A stretch of DNA of 64,000 nucleotides from Hymenolepis diminuta (Eukaryota; Platyhelminthes; Cestoda; Cyclophyllidea; Hymenolepididae), in assembly GCA_900708905.1 (NCBI GenBank), contig CAADRB010000047.1, positions 224,225-288,224 on the forward strand. The letters run 5' to 3'. Numbering within the stretch: the first letter of the stretch is position 1; every line of letters begins with the position of its first letter. Made by a program: the position numbers and the translations under genes. The notes beneath the pieces were generated by a model. The model ran no database searches. It was not told the DNA's origin and saw nothing but the letters and a program-made list of their open reading frames with translations. Below, piece by piece: positions 27,363 to 40,392 of this stretch.

Positions 27363-27801
27363 TGGACAAACATCGTGTGTCCTCAGCTGGCCTATTTCTC
27401 ATCGATCGGAAAAGGTAAGCATACTTCGGACGATAGTAGCAGACACCGCATGGTCGGCCCTGCTATTAGCCAGTCTTGTCTGCACTGGCCCTTCCTTTTC
27501 CTACAATCGTCCCGACCAATTAAAGCACGCATACGATTATATCCTTATGTGTGTCCTCACCCAAAGTGCCGATTATAAATAGCCTTCCATTAGACACACA
27601 TACATAGGGCGCACGGGGGGCCCTAGCTCGTCAAACGCATCTCCCGTTGCTCAGTCCTTCTCCTCCAATTCCCTATTTTCCCTTGAGACTCTGTACTGAG
27701 TTTTGTTCAATACAACCTGGTCAACGCAATCCTTGGTGTTCCTTTTCTTTCATTTACTGTTAGCCATCTGCCGCTACATACTAGTGACCCACAACAATTT
27801 G
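27363..27801 (+). mobile_element. possible LTR / TRIM-like element end
   Basis: The segment starts TGGACAAACATCGTGTGTCC, carries a strong TATA signal (TATAAATAGCC at about 27577), then pyrimidine-rich U5-like sequence. It ends near CCCACAACA followed by TTTGGTGGCCC, which could be the start of a primer-binding region. Length would be about 440 bases. A start-like sequence TGTACACAAACCTCGTGTGTC recurs at about 44152, and a TATAAATAGCCTT core recurs at 42976. No second LTR, no coding internal region and no target duplication was found, so this is a candidate only. Confidence 0.35.
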
Positions 27802-27849
27802 GTGGCCCTCTACCAACTGGTGACTCTGCCACTGCAAACTCTTACAACA

Positions 27850-30600
27850 GCAATCTTATCTTAAATTCATTTTAATTTATCAAAATATGTTGCATTAATA
27901 AATATAAAACGATGCCTTCTTATTTACAGAACAGATTTTTAAGGAGTAGCATCTCATATTACCGTTAGAACTCACAGAATGTGGGCTAGTACAGCATCAG
28001 ATACAAAGAATGGGGAAAAATGTTTCCACAGAGACTAAACGAGTATCTTATGGAGATCGCATTAGTAAGTCATATAAACAGGCAATTTCTGCCGCAATAA
28101 ATTTACAACACTAATTATTGTCAAGAAAGTGTGTGTTGTGTTATGTACATATATTTGACAGAAATGGAGGAGGCAGTTAGTCTGTTTTATGTCCATTTCT
28201 ATTAGAATACTTCCCGTAGTATGGCAATATTTCTTAGAAGTGGTCAATGTGTATTGCTAAACAACCTCCTCTTTAATAGTACATCTCTGATGAACTAACA
28301 GCACAAAGTGTTTTTCGGGCGGCTTTTGGACTTGGGAGGTCCCATTTGGTAGTAACAAGACCACAGTAGACCGTCCGCATGGTTCATTTGCTGGGTGCAA
28401 ATGTACAACAATAAGAAACGAATCTGAGAAGTTAATAGCAATGCACCTGGGCTTTAGATTAATTACATTTTCAGAACGCATTTCAACAAATCCTTTTTAT
28501 TTCATTCACTCGTCTTAAGAAAGTATTATTCAAGACCAACAAATATTAATCTTGAAACAAAAATTAATCCAAATGGAAGGTTAAAGTTTACTTGATGCAA
28601 TAATATGTTTAAAAGTATCTGGAATTTTAAAATGTAACTCAGTTCTCCTTTTAAATCACTCAAAACATCGATTGGCAAGATATATTGCAGATCAATACCT
28701 TATTAATATAAGTAATTTGAATATAATCGATAAAATTCATCCGGCTTTTGAAACATGCTTTGCTCAATGTACAAAAAGTGGCGTGACCTCCAAAGCATCT
28801 CCTTCGGAAACCGTTATTAACAATAATTTGGTTGATTGTAAATATATTAAAACAGAACAAAGTTAGATAATAATTATTCTTGCATTTTTTTTCATTTCTT
28901 CTCCTATTATTAAACCTTTAAGTATTATGATATATATATAATCCTTTCATGAGGTTAGTGAGTAAGGAGAATTGAAATAAAAATAAGAAATAAAAATATT
29001 CTGACGCATAAGAATTAAACAGGGAGTATTCATGACCTTTATAGGTTTTGAAATAGAACCGAAACTAGCAAAATTATCGATTTTCGATAATTTTTCAAAA
29101 CTTAAAGGAGTCCATTGTTTGGCAACTACACTTGTTGTGGACTGAAGAATAGGATCACTAAATTCAAAGCTGCAGAATATAAGAAATAGGCTAATGACTT
29201 AGTTAAGTTTGATATATGATGGGCTTTATCAAAGAGAAAGAAAATGTTAACAGGCAACAATAGCGGAATGTAGGTGGAGCTACATGCAGACAGGATATGA
29301 CCTGTAGGAAGAGAGTAAGAAAATAGGATGATATGTGGTAGAACCAAAAAAGTTAGAGTCAGGACTCAGGAAAGCTTATTCCTGGGTGTATTCAAGTAAA
29401 GAACTGGCAGAAATTTGAAATAGTCGAAGAAATTCACATGTGGATGTAGGGGGAGGCGCATGAGGAAGAGGGTGTTATCTAATTACCACTTGGATACTCA
29501 TATTAGCTTTGAAAGATAGTAAGAATATCCTTCCAATTGATGGAGATTCTGAAGGTCGCCATGCCGCCTAAGAAAGAATTCCGATATCGTTGGAACAATG
29601 AAATCACAAATAACTCAAAAATTTATTCACAAATTTTATTTATTTAAATTATCTCATATAAATATGCTTTACACTGATATTTATAATAATTTTATGTCAC
29701 AGAAAGGCATAGAAATGTAAAAAGAGTTAGAGAAAAATATAAGTACTAATAAAAATTTAATAAATAGTAATGAGAAGAGTCCGAGAAAGTAATAGCATGT
29801 AAGGGCACTTACTTTATTTCAGTTTCGGATCGTTCAGTCTGATTACCTTCTTCATAAAAGCGAGACTTGTTTGTGTCCCGTCTTACTATTTCAAGGTTTA
29901 ACTTTCAGGATCAGAGCACTCAGGTACCAGAGCAAATTTGTTAGCGCGATGTTTTCGTTCTTGAAGTCTGTTAACTAATCAAATACATTTCTATTTGAGC
30001 ACTTCGCGGAGCAAAATCAAATCATTTTAAGCTTTCGCAGATTTAGATCACGCGCAAATACATGCCTCTATTAGATATAAACAAAGCATTATGCTGTTAA
30101 AAATGGTTCTAAAATTTTAGATTTTCTAAATTTTTAATAACTGCAAAGTAATTATTAATGATAATTGATTAAGCTTTGCTTTTTCTTCTTGGACATATTT
30201 ATGAGGATCTCCGAAAGGCAAATGTAACAAACTGTAAAAGTAATAGCAATGACAGGCAGGTAAGTGACTTTTTCTATTTCACCTTCCATAAATGTATCAC
30301 ATTTGTTGCTGAATTGTTCAGATGTATTTCATCACCGACTACAGTCTCGTTCAGGCAGAGCTATCAATTAATTATGGCATCGTCAATTACGAAAACTCTC
30401 TCCCTCATAATATTAGTCTATCATTTCAAATCGGACACGTGGCTTAGGTGGAATAGTTGCCCATTGTGAGAATAGGGATTAGTATCCTTCTATAGGAAAT
30501 AAATTCTGGCTTTTTTAATTAAAAACATTTAAATAATACATTTTTATTAGCTGGTTAATAGAGTAAGGATTTAAGATGTCCCCTATTTTATGCAATTCTC
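27850..30600. other. AT-rich noncoding DNA
   Basis: No gene is supported. A plus-strand frame of about 93 codons ends at 28866 (it includes DKIHPAFETCFAQCTKSGV) and looks mildly protein-like, but it has no ATG in good context, domain or splice support. A purine-rich tract lies near 29445-29475. Confidence 0.45.
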
Positions 30601-30606
30601 CAGTTG

Positions 30607-30629
30607 CCGGTTGTGTTGAGCACAACCGG
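30607..30629. other. perfect short hairpin
   Basis: CCGGTTGTG at 30607-30615 is the exact reverse complement of CACAACCGG at 30621-30629, with the five-base loop TTGAG. The flanks TTG and TTGGGCAA add partial pairing. It lies in noncoding AT-rich DNA, where a GC-rich 9-base perfect stem is unusual. Function is unknown. Confidence 0.5.
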
Positions 30630-30639
30630 TTGGGCAATC

Positions 30640-32260
30640 TACTGAAATGGTTTTCGCACTTTAATTTAATGCGCGAATGCGCCACAAAAAGAGCTCTATT
30701 TATTTTGTCAAACTTTAAAATGAATTTATGTTTTAGTTAAAGATTAGGGGGATATGATAAAGTCCGTATATTCTTCATACATGAAAATTTTTATTATTGT
30801 GAGAAAAATGCATCACTAATCATTTTCTATTGAGAAAATAACATATTATATTTTATGTCCACCGTATTTCCCTAAAACCCCAAATAATATCATATTATTA
30901 GCCCGTGTGTTTATGTGACTTATCTGAAGGTCATATCTAACTTGTGTTTGCCCACTCTCAAGGCTGCAATATGGAGCTTTTGGATTCATAACAAGATTTA
31001 ATTTATTCAGAAGGCACCAAGTTGTGGCCGCTGTTAGTAATAATTCTAGATATTGTTAGTACCGTTGGAATTGCATTAAGATTACCAATGATAGCGTTTG
31101 TAATATAAAATCCTGTAATATACCTTTAACAAATGTCAAATAAAATAATCAATAAGAGTTTAAATTAAAAATATTCATAAATTATAAATTTTGAAATAGG
31201 ACAAATTATCATTCACCGCTACACAATTATCGAATAGTGTACGCAGAGCACGACGAGGTACCCATAAAGAATCAGAACACCACATAATCACCAATATTCA
31301 CCAATGAATGACCTCCTTTGAGCAACCATATACAAATTTAGTATCCCTTGAAGGCGCTGACGCTCCTCTAAATAGAGATGAAACTGTAATGCATTATAAA
31401 TGCATCTAACACTTTTATTTACACGCACTTTCTGAGAAATGTTGTTTTGATTATAGGGTCTTGGAAATCAAACGGTAGTTCACCTCATCCATACAAATGC
31501 ACATTGATACGTATTGTTTTAAACAAACTCCTTTTGCGAAAAAAGTCGGATTTAGGCAACCAAAATAGCCACAGCTAAAAGAAATAGGAATAAACTATGA
31601 ATATTTCAAGGTCTAACTTTGCCCAGAAATTATTAAAATTTCAAAATTTACTGATTTGCTTCAGGGAGGAAAACGAAATGTTCAACAAAAGCAATGACTT
31701 ATTGTGAGCCCAAATCTAGGAAACTTGGATCAAAATATTAATTCATTAAGTAAACATTTGTTAAATTTGCTGATTTGTTGAAAAAATGAAACACCGAGGA
31801 AGATTTGTTGTAAAACGCCGTTTCAGGTTTGGATTTTGCTAGTTAAATCCGTATATCAAGTTAAAAACCCTTCATCAAAATAAATATATAATATGTATAT
31901 ATATGTATATAAATTTTTGAAAGTTTAAGTTCGAAAATCGGATAAGTGCAAACATCAATTCATCTAAAATTGTAAACAAAACGTTTGTGTCAAATTGGGG
32001 ATTCTTAACTAAATTCTCGTCATAACCGCATTCACTTTAAATTAACAAATCTCGTATTCCATAATATTTAATCATATTATAATCTCCAGAAATCCAAAAT
32101 AGCTTAGTCAGTCAGTTTCAAGGCCACAACTATCAGCATGCGTCGGCACAATGCTCCACTGAAATGAGTACGGAAGTGATACAACAGCTCATTCTTTAAA
32201 TTAGCACAACTTCAGATGTCAGCCTTATTTTGATATAATGCAATTTAGATCTGGATCAAG
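30640..32260. other. AT-rich noncoding DNA
   Basis: I see no gene, RNA gene or element here apart from short AT microsatellite-like runs near 31880-31915. Confidence 0.5.
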
Positions 32261-32264
32261 AAGC

Positions 32265-32445
32265 CTCAAGAGTTCAAATCTCTGTTCATGAAACTCAGTG
32301 AAGTTGACCTGAAATCTATGCTCCAATGGAAGTGAACTTTCCACGTATCCTGAAGGTGTTAAGGACAAAAGTGAATAAACTGCAACTCGAGATCCAGAGG
32401 CATCCCAACTTTCAAGAAGGATATATTTTACCCTTCCGAAGGAGA
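32265..32445 (+). repeat. dispersed repeat family R1, copy 2 (longest)
   Basis: This copy contains AGAGTTCAAATCTCTGTTCATG, then CACGTATCCTGAAGGTGTTA, then CTCGAGATCCAGAGG, then TTTCAAGAAGGATATATTTT. Blocks are shared in order with 7645-7815, 50745-50860 and 56225-56340. It defines the family best and shows no open frame. Confidence 0.6.
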
Positions 32446-32449
32446 CTCT

Positions 32450-35415
32450 AATGTTTAAATTTGCGCTTCTTAATGTCCAGATAATATTTCTTATCCAATC
32501 ATTAGCTGATCATTTTGTGATCATATGAGCTTAATACAGTAATATAAAATGGAAATAAAGTGTTCAATTAATACATTTTTTTCAATGATTTCATTCATAG
32601 CATTTTAATAGCTCCAATTTGGAGTTAAAATTTAATTTTCTTGGTAAAATTAATTTTGTGGTTTGAAACACCCTCAAAGATAATTTGATGTCTGGGATTT
32701 TGTGCAGTAAAAATCGATGAAGATGTTTACAATCATAAATTTGAAAATGATTTTATTAAAATTTTTTTTCTCATTGATTTTTCATATCAATTTAAAGCGC
32801 CATGAATTTATATTATCGATAAATCGATTATCTATAAATCAATAATAAAATGTAATAAATTACATTGAATATATCTTAATAGAAATGGTTTAAAAGTTTG
32901 CGATTTGACCAAATTCCTGAATTTGTGCTAATTTCTCCCAACACATAAGAATTAGTTGCATAAAATTAGACGAGATAAATTATTGTTGAAAACCGCCGAG
33001 ATGCAATTAGAAAGTTCTCTAAAACGAACACCTTTGACATAAAAATTTCACCAGACAGATTAATTACACCTTCAGTTTTATTTCAAAAATAATATATTTA
33101 ACTTCCTTCGCATTCTTTAGCCAGAGTTAAGAGTCGCTTAAAATAGTAAAATTGGGTCATCTCAGAGCGTAGATATCAGGTTACCTAATTAAGAAGGAAG
33201 CATTTTCCAAAGCTAGTAAGAAATCCCCCTTCATAATGTAAAAGTTGGCTATTTTTTATAGTTTGAATATTTTTATTAAATAAAATACACTCCAATTACT
33301 GAAAATGATCAAAGTTAATGGTAAAAAGTTAGATTATTTTTGTTGTTGGATTACATAAGTATAAAAATAATAAATTAAATAAATTAACAATTTTATTTTT
33401 TGAAGTTTTCAAATATTGCATATTGGTTAAAATTGAATAATTATGTTGTCGATGAACTTTGCGATACTCAAACACTGATATGCTGTCTGGTTTCCGGGTT
33501 CTGGAATTTGTAGACTTTGTAAGGATAAATTGATTATAGCAACCACGATTGCCATTTTCTAATTCACTATCTTCCTCCAATCTTGATCGTTTGCAAAGTC
33601 AAAAGCTTTGCAATACCACCTAATGACAATGAAATCTAGGGATGGAATTGGATCCATCAACCTTTCAAAATTTTATCAATTTGTCTCTAGTTTTTCTTTT
33701 GTAATCAGACAAACTCGATTTTAATTTTGAGGTGTAGCACTAAAGAAATTGAAATAATTACGAACATTTACAAACATTTAGTAAAATTTTTATCCCCTTT
33801 AATTGAAATCCCTCAAAAGCATCAAGAAATGATGTTGTAAGGACAAAGAGACCCCAAATACTATGAAAGTCATGTATAATTTTTGATTTGAAGATTGAAA
33901 TTCATCAGGTTGCATATTTTTTCTCACAAAATATCAAATTGAAAGTTTTTAAATTCCTCCTTAGGTTAAATATCTGATGTGACCTTTCGCTCAGATGGAT
34001 TGTATCAATAGTAATTCTTTTCCGTCATCAAATTCATTTATCTACCAATCGCAGTTTACGTCACCTAGAGGCTCTGGGATCAGATAAATGAGAGTAGCTC
34101 CAACACGGAATCATTAGAACATCCACACCCGCCTCCTTCCACTTAGACGAAAGTAAGCCAGCATGCAAAATTTGCGATCACAAAAGCAGGAAAGAATGAG
34201 AACCATCGCTTCTCAAAATGAATATTAAGCGTAACCCCCCTCCCCCCCCCCAGGGCCGGTATTTAAGTAAGTAAAACATCATTGAAATACGTGTGTTACT
34301 AAATGTCATATTCAACTATTTTATCGAGTGAAAAATTTTTAATTTCGGAGAAAAATTGACCGAATTAAATTGTACAAGTATGAAAATTAACATTTATGGA
34401 CAGAAGAAATATAAGTTGATTATAAGTCAGTAGCATACCGATACCTTGGTCATTAGACGATGGAAGCTGGCTTACTTTCCTAATCTAAAGGAAGTGAGTT
34501 TTCAAAATTGATCGAGCCGTCTGTACTCATTCCTTTGCAACCAGACAAAATTGACCTGACCATGGAATTACTTTAAGCAACCCTGATTAATACTATTAGA
34601 ACATATTAAAACGTCCACTAAGCTTTTAACCCGCTTTCATTGAGCACTCTCAAAAAACTCAAAATGTAAATCACCACTTCTAAACACAAAGATTCGGGCT
34701 GAGATTTGATCAGACGAAATATTTTCTATTATTTATGCCATGAAGGAGAAAGCGGTGCCAAGTGCTTCTTGAATTAAGCAGAAGTCATTTTTTTTAAATC
34801 AAAAATTGCAGATTTTATTTTTCTTTAATAATTTTTGCATGTGGATTCATAAATACACTTCCAATTTGAAATGAGGATGTACTCTAATGTACTTCGAATC
34901 GTTACTTTATGTACAGCTTTGGTATCCATCACGACTGTTGGAAAAGCAAATGTACCGTTTAATGTTTTTATCCTTGAAAGAGCAGAAAAGAAAACAAAAA
35001 CTACTCTATTTCTACGATAACTCCTTTACACTTAGTGATTACAAATACTACTCTATACTGCCCATTATTGTGAGTAGTAGATAATTCTATTTTAAAGGTT
35101 ACTTACATCCAACGATTTCTTTCAGCTGATTCTTTTTTCAATTTTCGGGATAATTCCACCGATTCCTATTTTATTTTGACGAGTTCGAAAATTTAATTTC
35201 ATTAGTGAAATTAACCTCAAAGCTTGTTTACAAAAAACAGATGACATAGGAACATACGTCAACTTTCAACCATATATGGAAAATATTATCACCTTAAATG
35301 CGGCGAATAAAATTTGAATATTATAGTTTTCGAAAAAATGTTAGGAATTTCATCTACATTTTACCTCAACCATCTAAAGGAGGAAGGAAATAAATCAGCA
35401 AGATCGAATTTTCTT
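32450..35415. other. AT-rich noncoding DNA
   Basis: No gene is supported. A cytosine-rich run lies at 34236-34252. The minus-strand frame 33329-33580 (83 codons) and the plus-strand frame 34887-35084 have no domain or splice evidence and are treated as chance. Confidence 0.5.
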
Positions 35416-35419
35416 GATT

Positions 35420-35690
35420 AAATAATACCCGCCAATAAGCACTGAACATCGCAGATAAGTATTTACTGCAATCCGGGCGACGAATAGTGAAATTTTTATT
35501 TTGGAATGTAAACTACTCATTTAGCAAACATTGTACAACCCAAATCCAAAAATCAGATGAAGATTCCTTGATGCCACGATGTTGCTCTCCGTATCCTCTT
35601 GATCCCTTCCCCTTCATCAATTGCTGTACTTACTATTATTCGATGTCAGCAGCCTCACATGATTAAAAATTGAAATTTTTTGTATTTCTC
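35420..35690 (+). repeat. dispersed repeat family R2, copy 2
   Basis: Shares CCAATAAGCACTGAAC, GATAAGTATTTACTG, ATTTAGCAAACATTGTACAA, a TCCTTGATGCCACGATG block and a pyrimidine-rich TTGATCCC block with 8515-8800 in the same order. A shorter match (GTACAACCCATATC, then AAAATCATATGAAG) occurs at about 61385-61425. Confidence 0.55.
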
Positions 35691-35699
35691 TGGACAAGA

Positions 35700-37855
35700 A
35701 TAACAATGAACTTTTATTTAATTCATTTTGACTTGCTTTGAAGATGCCAGCTCACCACACAAGTTAAAAACGATTAACAATGACTACTCAAATCAAAACC
35801 TCCGCGGTTTTAAGAATGCAATTATTATATATACCAGAAATTTTAATAACTTCAGCAGTACAAAATCTCCCTGAGCGAATGAAGTCTATTTTCAATCACT
35901 CATTTTCAGCATTATTTCAAATTGGCGTCTTCTCGGATATTTCCAAAAGAAGGCAAATCTCTAAAACCTCATCAGAAATTCAGTTTCTAGCTTCGAAACA
36001 ACGTCTCTATTGAGTCATACAAGACGTCAGATTTAACCTCACAACTGCAAACTGTCATGACAAATTAAATTTGATCCAATCAACACTCTGCTTATCTGAG
36101 ATATCAGTTAAGTTACTTCTCATTACATCAGAGTAATTAATTATATTAATATTTAAAAAACATTTTCCACCCAATTTTGGTAGTGCGCATAACTTCCATC
36201 TTGTTTCTCGTCTGTAAAGCTGTACGACTTCCCTATTTCCCTTTGCTTCGAATTTTTGTCCAGAAGAAAGTATCCATGGATTAAAAGCCGGTAAAGTGGT
36301 TGAAAAACTTGCTCATAATGCATTTTCAGCGTCGGTAATGAATGATCCAAAATGATGGTCTCTCCTGGAGAGGCATATTAAGAAGGATCACAATGGAAAG
36401 TAAGCCGCATTTGAATAAGAAATGTTATGCAAGATAAATGGCTGAAGCGTCGTGTTTTATCATCACAGTCGTTCACCACAATGTAGCTACTTAAAGAGAT
36501 ATTAACTAATCTCAATTCGCTTGATTCTTTTTCTTCGTTTTAGTGAAACTAAACCCGGTGCGCTAGACGACTTTCGATAAAACTGCTGAAATTGCTGGTG
36601 ATGATGTGATCAACAGATGGAAATATTTCAGGTCCCGTTAATGCACTATTTTCCAAGGGGCGCTTTTAATGGTGGCAAAAAGAAAATTGATATTATTTTT
36701 AATAAATAAAGTCAATGTTTCGAAGTTTAATATCTAATTTCACCTTCCAAAATGATATAGAGTTTTATTTGCTATTCTGCGTGTTCAGATGCTAACTCAG
36801 AGATAAACAAACACTATCATAGGAAGTAATATATTACCTTCAAGGTTTTGAATATAAATGCTTCAGGCCTGTGTAAAGTCACATTTATGTTAATTGGTTC
36901 CTTTTGATGTTCAAGTAACTCTCAGTTTTACATGGTCGATTTGTTATTATGCTAGATCCCTATTCCAGAGAAATGTTCTAATTCTTGAAACTGGGACAGG
37001 GACGGTTAATGTATCTCCTGAGAATACACTTAAATTGGGCTAATTTTGCTACACATTCCAATTCCATCTGTTTCCTGTACTTTTACTATCATTATAAATA
37101 GCCTACTTAAATTTTTCCTTATGTTTATAGAAAGTGGAGTTTGCATTCAATTATCCAATCGAATCGGAAACTAGTTACGGAGCGCAAATATACCGATGGG
37201 TGGTCACAGAGGCAAATGCATAGATTGATGCAAAGACTGCGATACAAAATTCGAAACGATAGGTGTAATAATAGAGTCCTCTCAGTTAACAAACTGCATG
37301 TACTGCTGAAATTTTAGTAAAATCTTTATTTGTTTTATTTTTCCGTTTTAAAAAAATACTTCGGTACTTTTATAATAAAATTGAGTTTTACCCCGTTTAT
37401 AGCTCAAACAATGCCGGCATATATAAAGAACTCACTAATATGCTTTTTAAATATTATATTTAATTTAATTTAATCTAAAAAGCTGTCATTTAATATTTGC
37501 CACCTACTCAAACTTGTGTGAAATTTCAAATGCGAATATCGATTGATTGATTGATTTGTCATTGTCGTTTTAAGAAAAAAAAGTTGAGAATCAAAAATGA
37601 TTTCTTATTTATTTTAATTTGCTTCTACAAGACATTTTTCTACATTTATTTGTTATCAATTTGAAAATTTCTATTTTTGTAAATTTAAAAGTTAGAAACG
37701 ATAAAAATGACACACTTGCAAAAATTTAAACCTCCCTATGAGGTATCACTTTTTAAATGTTATAATTTTTAATTTCTCACCAATAATGATTACTGCTGAT
37801 AACTTTTAAATTTCGTCCAAATTCTATTCATTAACTGGAGAAAGTGTTTTAGCTA
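35700..37855. other. AT-rich noncoding DNA
   Basis: No gene is supported. The frame 35780-36013 begins with an ATG and is protein-like in part (LPERMKSIFNHSFSALFQIG), but it lacks any domain or expression signal. A GATT tetranucleotide run lies near 37541-37556. Confidence 0.45.
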
Positions 37856-37857
37856 TT

Positions 37858-38010
37858 TATCCATTTCCAGACTTCGAGCACTGCGAGCAATTATCGGATG
37901 GCCATCTACTACCTCCCCAGTTACCTCGTTCACTGTCAATCTAAACTACTCTCTGTCACTTTTTGTTGACATGAACTAATGCGAACATTAGTTGGCGACA
38001 CCGATCAAAT
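37858..38010 (+). mobile_element. possible 3' end of an LTR with primer-binding-like site
   Basis: A GC-richer, pyrimidine-rich segment ends GAACATTAGTTGGCGACACC. Many Gypsy-type and TRIM elements have an LTR end followed closely by a TTGGCGAC-like junction. No 5' LTR boundary, TATA signal or internal coding was found nearby, so this is weak. Confidence 0.25.
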
Positions 38011-39275
38011 CAATCCGAAGTGAAAATATTAAAAATTATTACTACTACCACACATGAAGCAAAATCTTGTTTTCAAGGAGACTCGTCTTGGATACTGCAT
38101 TGAAAATTCTTTATATTATCAGAAAAGTTATAATTTATTACAGATATTTAATTTACTTCGACATTTTATGCCGGGAAAATAGAATTAATTACTTCCGCTG
38201 AAAATATAAACACATAACGCGATAAATAATTTACCAAATATCCTTGTTGATTATAATTGAGCTCCTGGTGCGTTTTTATGATTAGATCCATAAAATACAA
38301 ATAAATTTACATGCATACGACCCATTCCACTACACAGCACTTATGCCAGTGTGCTGGAATAACGAACTGTTTTAATTCAAGAAAATATTTCAAAATTGCC
38401 TTATGAAGTTACATTTTATTTTTCCAAAAGTCTCTGTCAAATTTGCAGGATTTTTATACGACTAAACCCACATATACTACTAAAATAAGAATATTCATCA
38501 CTTAATTCCTTAAGTTTAGTATATAAGAGATTGTTAAAAGCAAAGAACAAATGTTTATTATCCAGAAACAAGTTAAAACAAACGATATGGCTATAAAGTG
38601 TTCCAGGAGTACGATTTCCTTTGCTGTGAAAGCTGTGGAGTTCATCGACGTGAACCTCCACTTGTAAAAACGGCTTTTAATTTAAATTTTCACTCAACAA
38701 CTTTCAAATTAAGTTTCGATTGAACTATATAATTACATCAGTCCTTAAAAATGAGAAGATGTAGAATACATTTATACTGGAATTTAAGTCGTGAATACTC
38801 ACTCTTCCTTTTCCTAAGTACTGCATTTAGCAGTTGTATATTGGCAGGTCTAGCTCATTTTTGAGACGTTACTGAGTTCAGTTGACAATATAAAGTAATT
38901 GAATTGAAAAGAGTTATAAATGTTGATTTCGTTCATTTTTGGTGAAGGGATAGCAACCTGGATCAGAAACTAAAATTCTTTAATGCTAACCAGACTTTAC
39001 CATTGCGCACGTTGGATGTTCATCAGTAACCATCAAACAGATAAAATTCATGACAAGATTGTTGAAGATATTGCTAGTGTTTGCATTTGCAGTGGATGTG
39101 CGACTATGCAATGGGCGGCCATACAATCGCAATACACAATCGCTTATTTATTGGTAAGTAATGCTGTTCTCCCTTTGAAGTATGTTTATTGATACCAGCC
39201 ATTCCTACGGTGAAATAGTTAAGGTTAACATTGATCACTAGAAGGTTCTGTTAGGATTGAGGAATCATTAACAAA
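38011..39275. other. AT-rich noncoding DNA
   Basis: No gene supported. Short frames at 38437-38661 (minus) and 38983-39192 (plus) show no domain, and neither has a good start or end signal. Confidence 0.45.
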
Positions 39276-39279
39276 ACGA

Positions 39280-39575
39280 ATATATATATATATAATATAC
39301 ACTGCAGTGGACACTACACCAATAAATCTTTTTGCTAATCCTCCTAAGCGGTCCAAATAGCCTACATCAGAGTACTGTATTATCACTTTGCTCCCAAAAT
39401 TAGCTAGACTATGCCCAAAGTGATGAGAACAAGAAAGACGCTGAGTGGAGAGGGTTTATTGCTCAACCCTATGTGCGTCATTGTCAAAACCTTAGTCACT
39501 AAATACAAAACCACGCTAGGCTGCAGGGATCTTGATTGCTGATTGGCTGAGAAGGATATATATATATATATATCA
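39280..39575. repeat. segment bounded by two (TA)n microsatellites
   Basis: A TA run at about 39280-39294 and a second at about 39556-39572 bracket some 260 bases of less AT-biased sequence that starts near CACTGCAGTG, a 10-base palindrome. This could be a small element inserted into a TA microsatellite, splitting it. Terminal inverted repeats are not obvious. Confidence 0.35.
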
Positions 39576-39579
39576 CCTT

Positions 39580-40390
39580 AAGAAAAACACGTCCGTCTGA
39601 AAATCCGCATATCTGTCAAGTATTCCCAATTCGATCTTTACGGTTGTGGAATGGTTTATTGATCGAAACTTACAATTTTAAAACTACGTTTAGTATCAGT
39701 GTAATGTTGCTGCTGCTTTGATGTAGGTGCCAGTAGTTATTGTTACAGGCATTCGACCCATTTATTGGTGTAATTGGCAAGTGTGATCTGTGCTGTAATT
39801 GGCAGGAGAAAACTGGGCCAATCATTAACTTTAAACGTTTTCACGACTAATTTGAAATGATATAATAATAATAATCAGACAACTAACTAATTGGCAAATG
39901 GTGATTGACTTCGCCATGCCGTAATACATTATGGTAATTTCGTAGAACTGATAGTACACTTTGTGGGCGTGGCAAAAGACCGCTTCAACTTCCAACTTTA
40001 GTGGGACTAGTGATTTGAAATGATCGGTTTAGGAAATGCGGTTAGATTCATCATAAACATTTACATAGATCTATTTACAAGTCGGAAACAATGTCAGAAT
40101 TTTATTTTAGGTATTTACAATAGATGCCCAAAGGTTACTCTTATTAAGGTATATTAATACTACTGTTATATATTTTCAGTAGCTTGGCAAACTATAGTAT
40201 TTATGCTCATCTGAGGTTGAAATTTGTTCCAATTGCAACAGATTTAAACTATTTGATAAACATTCGATACGTTCAATCACAATCGATTAAAACTCAAACA
40301 GAGGTTTGAATTTTGAAAATCAAAGTAATGAATGCCTTGACTTCCAATTAACTCTTAATTTCGGAATTTTTACGCGGTTCAACACTCACA
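39580..40390 (+). promoter_or_regulatory. upstream region of the SAM-repeat gene
   Basis: AT-rich noncoding DNA lies before the start codon at 40393. The frame is already open from about 40303, so translation could start earlier only at a non-ATG codon. Bases 40381-40392 end in CACTCACAG directly before TATG, which could be a cis or spliced-leader acceptor. No TATA box stands out. Confidence 0.3.
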
Positions 40391-40392
40391 GT

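Noticed and set aside
28588..28866. About 93-codon plus-strand open frame
   Set aside because: Mildly protein-like but without start context, splice sites or recognisable motif.
35780..36013. ATG-initiated 77-codon frame
   Set aside because: No domain, no nearby transcript signals, and length within chance expectation for 64 kb.
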